A stretch of 64,000 bases of DNA from Aspidapion aeneum (lineage: Eukaryota > Arthropoda > Insecta > Coleoptera > Brentidae): positions 207,983,013 to 208,047,012 of the forward strand of contig OY755038.1 of the NCBI GenBank assembly GCA_963576565.1. The letters are read 5' to 3'. This document shows, one piece after another, positions 25,701 to 34,700 of the stretch. How positions within the stretch are numbered: the stretch's first letter is position 1; each line of letters opens with the position of its first letter. Position numbers and translations under genes: made by a program. The notes under the pieces were generated by a model. It saw only the letters and a program-made list of their open reading frames with translations. It did not search any database and had not been told where the DNA came from.

Positions 25701-28700
25701 ACGCGCTATTTTAATACGCGCTATTTTGATACGCGCTATTTTGATACGCGCTATTTTAAACACGCGCTATTTTGAACATGCGCTATTATGAACACGAGCT
25801 ATTTTGATACGCGCTATTTTGATACGCGCTATTTTGAACACGCGCTATTTTGATACGCGCTATTTTGAACACGCGCTATTCTGAACACGCGCTATTTCAT
25901 TACAGAGCCAACGAATCATATGTCAAAATCGCGACCACACCACCTTTAGCAAGCCGGAGGTCATTTTTTCGCTCGATTGACCGGCTTACACTTTTAGGGG
26001 GTCGCGGAACTTTGTTCGAAAACAGTTTCTTCGAAGGGAAATTTGTTCGAAAACAGTTTCTTCGAACGGAAATTGGTTTGAAAACATTTTCTTCGAACGG
26101 AATTTTGTTCGAAAACATTTTGTTCAAACGGAAATTGGTTCGAAAACATTTTCTTCAAACGGAAATATGTTCGAAAACATTTTGTTCGAACGAAAATTTG
26201 TTCGAAAACATTTTGTTCGAACGAAAATTTTTTCGAAAGAACATTTATTTGTTCGAAAAAATTTTGTTCGAACGGAAATTTGTTCGAAAAAAATTTGTTC
26301 AAACGGAAATTTGTTCGAAAACGTTTTCTTCAAACGGAAATTCGTTCAAAAACATTTTCTTTATTAAAAACAGCAACTGTTTCACTAAGGGGTCTCTTTC
26401 TAACATATTTTTTCAAAAAAAAAACTTTCCTGACTTCTTTTGCAGGATCCTAGAGGGTATGCAACCAAACCGAACCGAACTGAACCAAACTGAACCGGCA
26501 TCCTAGAGGTTGTGAAACCAAACCGAACTAAACCGATACTTCGATTCGGTTCAGTTCGTTTCGGTTCAGTTTTGTTTCACACCCGCTAGGATTCCGCGAA
26601 AGAAGTCAGGATTTTTTTTTTAAATATGTTAGAAAGAGACCCCTGAGTCAAACAGTTCCTGTTTTTAATGAACAAAATGTTTTCGAACGAATTTCCGTTT
26701 GAAGAAAACGTTTTCGAACAAATTTCCATTCGAACAAAATTTTTTCAAACAAATGTCCTTTCAAACAAATTTTCGTTCGAGCAAAATGTCTTTGAACAAA
26801 TTTTCGTCTGAACAAAATGTTTTCGAACAAATTTTCGTTCGAACAAAATGTTTTCGAACAAATTTCCGTTCGAACAAATTTTCGTTCGAAGAAAATGTTT
26901 GCAAACCAGTTCGAAGAAACTGTTTTTGAACAAATTTCGGTTTGAAGAAAATGTTTTCGAAGAAATTTCCGTTCGAACAAAATGACTTTCGAAGAAAATG
27001 TTTTCGAACAATTTTCCGTTCGAAGAAAAAAATTCGAACAAAATTTGTCGAAGAAATTTCCGCGACCCACTTTTAGATGGTTTTTGTTATATTTTTTTAT
27101 ACCTAAAAAATTGTTTAATCAGGTGAAAATAAAACTTATCACAATGACTCTCAAAATCACCTTTGATTACGCATTTTTCACCTTATTGTTTACTTAACTA
27201 AAACGAGAACCTCATGAACCGAAAACGTGCTGTGATAAGTGATTTTGGAGAGTCCGGGTGTGATAAAAGGTGCAGTGGCGTCTCATGCAAATTAAAAATA
27301 GGTGTTCACTTTATTCAGTATTCTTTAAGAAAGTAGTGTATACAATGGAGACTACGAAAGTCGTAATAAAATTTAAACCAGCTTTTTTTTAACATCAGTT
27401 GTCTTTTAGTGATGTCATCCGTTATGCTTCCTTCGAATCCCATTCTTTTTTTTCTGATCTCATTTCTTATGTAATCTGTTCTAGATATTCTGTTTAATCT
27501 TTTTATTGCATCCATTTCGACACTTTCCATTTTTGTTTTGTATTTTTCTGTTACGCGACAAGTCTCTATTCTATACAACAGCGTGCTTTTCACCAATGTT
27601 TGATATATGTTAAATTTTACATTCTTTTTATCTCTCTGCTTTTAAAATACTGTTAGGACATCCAATAACCTTTTTTGCATTTACTATTCTTTTTTCCAGT
27701 TCTTTACAGTCTGCTCCTGCCTTATCAAATGTGACACCCAACATACTCATTGCGTGAAGATATTGTTTGTCCATTGTGTAGTTCCAACTCACTTGATTCG
27801 TTTCCAATACATAAGTACTTTGTATTGTCCACGTTCACCGTTAAACCCCACTTTTGGTATTCTTCCGTTAACTTTCTCATCATATACTCCAATTTCTTCT
27901 TTAGCATTAGCTACAATTAGTTAAGAACTAAAGAGACACAACATCCTGTCTTAAGCATTTTGTTACCAGGAATTCTTTTGAAAGTCGATTGCCAATTTTA
28001 ATTTTAGATTTTGACCCTTTGTGTAGTTCTTCTATCACTTTTATGTATGTATGATTGATATTAGTTTGTTCTTACACTGCCCAAAGGGGGACTCGGGAAA
28101 CAAGCCCCCGTCCAAGCCTTAGATTTTTAAACTTAGAAAAAAAAACACAAAAAATAGCTTAAAATTCGACATAATGAGGCTTTGCCCCCCCCCCCCCCCC
28201 AAGACACATTCCTGGGTGCGCCACTGGGTATCATATGCCCTTTGTAGGTCCACAAAGGTAACATGAGTCTCTATATTTCTGGCAAAAAACATTATCACTA
28301 CAATATCTGCCTGCACAAAACCCAGTTTGCTCTTCTTCTTCTTGTTCATGAAAATCATTCTCTATTAGATCTCTAAGAATCCTACCGTAATCTAGTTAGT
28401 GTACTGGTTACTGAAATTCCTTTGTGATTGTTGCAGTCCAGCTTGTTTTCTTTTTCATGTATTGAGGATATGAATGCAATTTTCCAATCATCAGATACTG
28501 ACTGGATGTCCGTTTATGGATTTTTTATTTATTTATACTGGGACTTTCCATCCAATCAGGATCAATCGCCCAGTTTCGCAAAATTCTAGCATTTTTAAAT
28601 AAACACAAACAACCAAGTACCTAGCCAGGAATCGAACCCGGACCGCCGCGCCGGTGTGGGAAACAAACATTGCCACCACTACACAACGACGCACGGAGGT

Positions 28701-31700
28701 CAGCTTGTCTAATTTAGACGATCGAAACCTCAATATCGAACTATTTTCTATCATAACTACTAAGTCTTAAAAACGTGCCTAATTACCTTATTAGTAGACC
28801 CCAATGCAGAAAATCGATCAACTAACTCGTTGTTACTTGTCACGACGACAAGTCATAGGCCGTTTGATAGCCTGCATAATGATCCGCACATATTCCGCGC
28901 GGAAAGGCGATTTTCAAAAGTGCTCCAAGTTGGTAAACCAGAGATTATATGGTGATTTCTTCACGTATATTTAAAATATGGGTTAGTATCTTTAATTTTT
29001 ACTATTAAACCATTTGCAAAGTTTCAATTTGCTTGTTAAAAAAATTAGATAAAAGTTGTGTATTGATTTATTATAATTTTTCAAATATGTATTATATATA
29101 TTGGACTGAAAAAGTCTGGATCGGTACGTATCAATTGCGTTTGTGACTTTATTATTTCAATCATGTATCAAGGGTTGTATAGGTGCTACATTCAGCTGCC
29201 GCTTCTTGCCACTGTATTAGCTATGATTTATTGTTTCAGCGTTGGCGCATGGGATTGGCCGACGTAATTTATTTAAAATCTGGCACAAAACACCGGTTTC
29301 ACAGGATAAAAATCAATCTGTTTTAAACTATGTATGTGAAAATAGTGAATATAAAGACTATGATAAAGAATATCAGTGCACGGTAAAAAATTGATATATA
29401 GGATTGTTAGCTCCCGCTAAATTTCGCGGTTGTTTATATATTTTAAAACCACACAATTGTATGAAGGGCAGAATGCATTTCGCGTATTTGGACATGCGCA
29501 CCAACAACCAGTGAGATCCTTGTCGACCGCCTCGAGAAAATGGCGTGTTAATTTCGTTCTCCAACTATTTCAAATTTCTACACCTGAAAGTGCTCGATTT
29601 TGGTGTACTGAAGCATAGAACTAGAAACTTCAGCCCTTCAGCTACGTGGTGACATCATTAGATCCATTCAGGGGCCCCTTAGAACGTGGAGAAAGTGGCT
29701 GCAAACTGGTGAGTGCATTTGTATCTGATTACCGTTGTGTGGTTCCAACAGTTACCCTATGGACCTTATTAATTATTTCGTAATTCATATTAATATATTT
29801 ATGTTTACTCGCGCTTTCATTAATTAAATTATACAGTCCATTGCATTTATCGTTTTTCTTACTGCGGGCACAACAAGGATAGCAAGATTAATAAATTTCG
29901 TTAAATTTGTATAAAAAGCTATGTTAAATAAAAAAAAGCTATAAGGTAGTTACGTACACACTCTCAAAGTATCAATTTTTCAAGTTATTCACTTAACAGG
30001 AAAAAATCGATATGTAAAATTTTTTTTGGAGGCGACTGTACCATCTCCAGAATGCACAGTACCTATATTAAAATAACATTTTTAAAACGCTAGTTGACAT
30101 TTCCTTTCCAGCATCAATTTGTCAAAACTAAAACCATAAAATAATTTCGTTTACCATGAACCGACAAGCTGACCACCGTGCGACGGCCGGCGACCTAATT
30201 GATAATAATATATGTAAGATTTTCTAGTAGTTTCTCTGATCCATATTTGAGCATTTAAGCGTATATTCCCAATGTCGAATAATTATTAGCATCCAAGTTT
30301 TCAATATGGCGCCCGTTCTATTTTTTTACACTTCTTCTTAATCGACAATGTTTACTTATCTGCTTGCGTCGGGTCAGAGATTAAAAATGTCTAGTGTTTT
30401 GAATTACAGAAAAACATCTCGTGACAATCTCGTGTTTTATAAAACTGCGGAATTATAAAAGTCTCGAGGATCATCAAAATCAAAAGTTGCTGGAAAAATC
30501 AAGACGTAAACATATGTAAGCAGGTCCGATAACGCTTTATTACCGATACACAGAGTGGTGAAAAAAGAAATCTAGATTAGGATCTAAAAAAACTTACTTA
30601 CAAAAAATATGACTTGAAAATCAATTTTTTTCAAAATGTTGTACAGGGTCTTTCAACGAAAACGGAGGCGTCTTCGTCTTCAAATGGAATTTGGACAAAA
30701 TCTCGGACGGGTTGATTTTGTTTGCAAGGGGGACACACGGCCTTCAAGGGGTAAACGTTACCTCTGTATTTTGAATAGGGAAAGTGGGTCGAGTGACACC
30801 TTGTTTTGAAGGTCTGGTGACTATCTTTACAAGTCTGTATAAATTTCAAAAATCTATCTATTAGATTTTGAGATATCGGTCTTCAAATTTAACGTAGATT
30901 TACAAATTAAAAATTGAACAAAATTTTGATAAAATTTTTATTTTATCAGTTAAATGTTTGTTAAATTTGAAACTGTGGACACAAATATCTCAAAAAGTAA
31001 TTGATAGAATTTCTAAATTTTACACGATTTTAAAGACGATCAAGAGACCTTCAAAACAAGGTAGCACTAGACCCACTTTCCCTATTCAAAATGTAGTTTG
31101 CCTTGAACAGGGTAAGTGCTAAAAGTCACAAGATAGCCAAAACGTGTCTCTCTCGCAAACAAAATTGACGTGTTCGATGGTTTTCTATTTTATTTATTTT
31201 AGTCGGTTTAGAACGTTTTTCTACGTTGTCCGACGGCTATTCTCCACCTTCTTCGATCCTGACAATCATCTTTTGTCAAATTTTTTTGACTCATTGATCT
31301 TTGGATTGACTGTTGCCATTCTAGTTTAGGACGCCCTCTTTTTTTGCGCCCTATTGATTGCCATTCTAGGACCTGCTTTGGTAATCTTTCGTCGTTCATC
31401 CGTTGACATGGCCGTACCATATCAGTTGCCGTTTAGTGATGTCATCCATTATGCTTCCCTTGATTCCCATTCTTTTTTTTATGATCTCATTTCTTATGTG
31501 ATCTATGCTAGATATTCTCATTGATCTTCTTATTACATCTATTTCGACACTTTCCATTTTTGTTTTGTATTTTTCTGTTGCGCAACAAGTCTCTATTCCA
31601 TACAACAGCGTGCTTTTCACCATTGTTTCATATATGTTAAATTTTACATTCTTTTTTATCTCTCTGCTCCATAAAATACTGTTAAGACATCCAATAACCT

Positions 31701-34700
31701 TTTTTGCTTTTACTATTCTTTTTTCCAGTTCTTTACAGTCTGTTCCTGTCTTATCAAATGTGACACCCAAGTATACATACTCATTGCATGGAGATATTAC
31801 TTGTCCATTGTCTAGTTCTAACTCACTGGATTCGTTTCCAATACATAAGTACTGTGTCTTGTCCACATTCACTGTAAATCCACACTTTTGGTATTCTTCC
31901 ATTAACTTTCTCATCACATACTCCATGTCTTCTTTATCATTAGCTACAATTACTTGGTCGTCAGCAAACTGTAGTGTGTATATGGTAAATCGGTCGTTAA
32001 GTTGTATCGAGGGTTTTTCAAATTTTATAAACAAAGTTAAGTTTTCGTTAACACACACTGTATAAGGATGTAAAAAAAATTACACAATAATATTAAAATT
32101 GTTCGTTAGTCGATAAACTAATACACGAGACCGTCACGAGATTTTATTTTCGAAATTTATTATCTATTCTATGATAATTGGTTATGGTGGACTTATCTAT
32201 AATTTAAACAATATGATCTGGGTTGCGGGTCAACCGATATCAAATCAACCCTTAAGTGGCTTCGAAAGGGATATTTAAAAATAAGATCTTCATACGCCAA
32301 ACAGAAATGCTATACAGTGAATATCGCTTATAACCAGTGGCGGCGCGTGATAAAAAGCTTTGGGGGTGCACACCAAAAAAAACTAAAAATTGCGGCGCAG
32401 GCGAATTTTTTTTGAGTGCCACGCTAACTATAATAATAAACTATAAGATATTTAGTTAGATATTAGTTACCTACCTTAAATTATTACTGTTTTTATTAAT
32501 AATAAATGTATCACACATTGTCTTTAAATGTTGCACGCTAATGCTATCAGAATTAGAAACTTCCGCCATTGTCGTAAATACCAAATCATCGAAATCAAAA
32601 CAATCAATCAATCAAACGCACCGCGCAAGTGGTGTGCAAATACTCTCTACTCGATACTTTAATATCTGATACATGGACGGATTCGAAGTAATCGAATCCT
32701 TCGACGCCAAATACCCGTTACTCGAATCCGAAGTATTACTTTCGTATCAATCATATCGGCATCAGCCGTATGAGTAACGAGTTTGGAGTACTTGTAATCA
32801 TTTAAACCGATATGTATTTTCCTAAATATTTGATTATTTGATTCAATAGCTATTGATGTGTTATGTCTAGCGGGGCGGCTTATCTGGCGCAGTGTTGCCA
32901 GGCTCAGAAATGTATTTTTTTCCAGAATGTATTTGAAAAGTTGCCAGATTTTGAACAAAATTCCCATATTAATATATCTACATTTTCGTAATAAAAAAAC
33001 TACAAACATGTAAAACATTAATATTTTTATTTTTTGCATACTTGAAATTTCAACTCTACTCAGTATTTATTGGATTTACCGATAATATAATGATTACTTA
33101 GTACCATATACAAAATATCTGATACTCGAATAGGAAGTATCAGTATCTACTCGATACTTGGAAAAGTAATCGTTGCACAATATGGTTGCACATAACTACT
33201 AAGCGCACGAATTAAAAGTGCCAGTGAGCTGCTCTAACATGCAACGCGAAGCATGGACGCCGGGGTCATCACGCGGGTGCGGGTGGCATCGAGGCTAGTT
33301 TTTGTATACGCGCTGTGCCGAAAGAAGGTTCAGATTCTATGTACTGTAAAATTATATTGGGACATGTCGTCCTCTCTTTCTATATTTCGTAATTAGCATG
33401 CAACATAAGATTTACGGTACATAGAATTTGGTTCCAGTAAATAAAAGCGCTGTTTGATGGAGAGTAGAACGATAAAAGTAAAGAATTAGATTCGAACTAA
33501 CTATATAGCGCATCCGCCATTCCCCACAGGCTGGTTTGAAAACGAATACAAACACATACATACCAGGTATTAATTTCTAGATAATATTCCAATCTTTAGT
33601 GAATTTCTTTTGGGGTAATTATGAATTAAATTAAGGAATGATCAAACTTTAATATTTTTTTAAGAAAAATTTGGGGGTGCACATGCACATGTGCACTTAC
33701 AGCGAAACCGCCACTGCTTATAACGATATCGGATATTACGACATATCGATTATAGCGACCACATATTAAGGTCCTGACCGAGTTCTATGCTAAATACATT
33801 GAAGACGTGTTGCCTATAACGACGTACGTAGTTATATAGCGACCAATAATTTAACTTAAATTGGTCCAAGTAATCGGTTAAGGCGGGCCCAAACGACTCG
33901 TGCACTTGGCAAATACACAATTATTATTTGCATACTTGGCAAGTATACGAGCTTTGCGAATTGCAATAGCAAGCAGGGCGCTTACACGATGTGTACAATT
34001 TACAAGTACGACATATATTAATATAGTCTAGACAAGTATGTATGTACTCGGCAAGTGTACGAATAATCGTGAGCCCATTGACTCGGCCTATTTTTACCGA
34101 CCACAAATGGAAAACCAACGAGTGACAAATAATTGTACAAGTAACCCACTCACACGACATGGCAAGTATACGCAAGTAACAATTATTCGCCAAGTACACA
34201 AGTCGTTTGATCCCGGCTTTAGAACGACGACTACGACGAGCGATATCGCATGTACCGACGAACTGTAGACATTGTGTGGTGAAGTTCGGGGAATCCATTT
34301 TATTGTAGGCGGTAAATCACCGGTTCATGCGAATCGGCATTTGGTCTATTATAAACGTCTGTTACCTTTATTGTATTAAAGCTATTGATGTGGTGTGCTT
34401 TTGTGTTTACATAATCTAAGCTGCTAAATCTAAGAATATGTATAAATTAAATGCGGTGTCTAAACGAAAAACTTTTACAGTATACAAATGTACATTAAGT
34501 ATGTACCTACATACATGCATAATACATATGTACATAATCACATAACATTATATGTACAGGGTGGGTCAAATTCGATGTTTTTTGCTGGTTTTAGGTATTT
34601 CTAGCCTAGATACACAAAAACGAGTGGACATGTCCTGGGCTCGATTTTCGAGACGTCGTCAAATATCAAAACCGCATCTTGATAAACCTTGTAGTTTTTT

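Noticed and set aside
25850..27070. Open frames of up to 218 codons on both strands, rich in Phe, Lys, Asn and FxEQN-like repeats
   Set aside because: They are translations of the minisatellite arms of the fold-back elements, and both strands are open because the arms are inverted repeats. No protein signal beyond the repeat.
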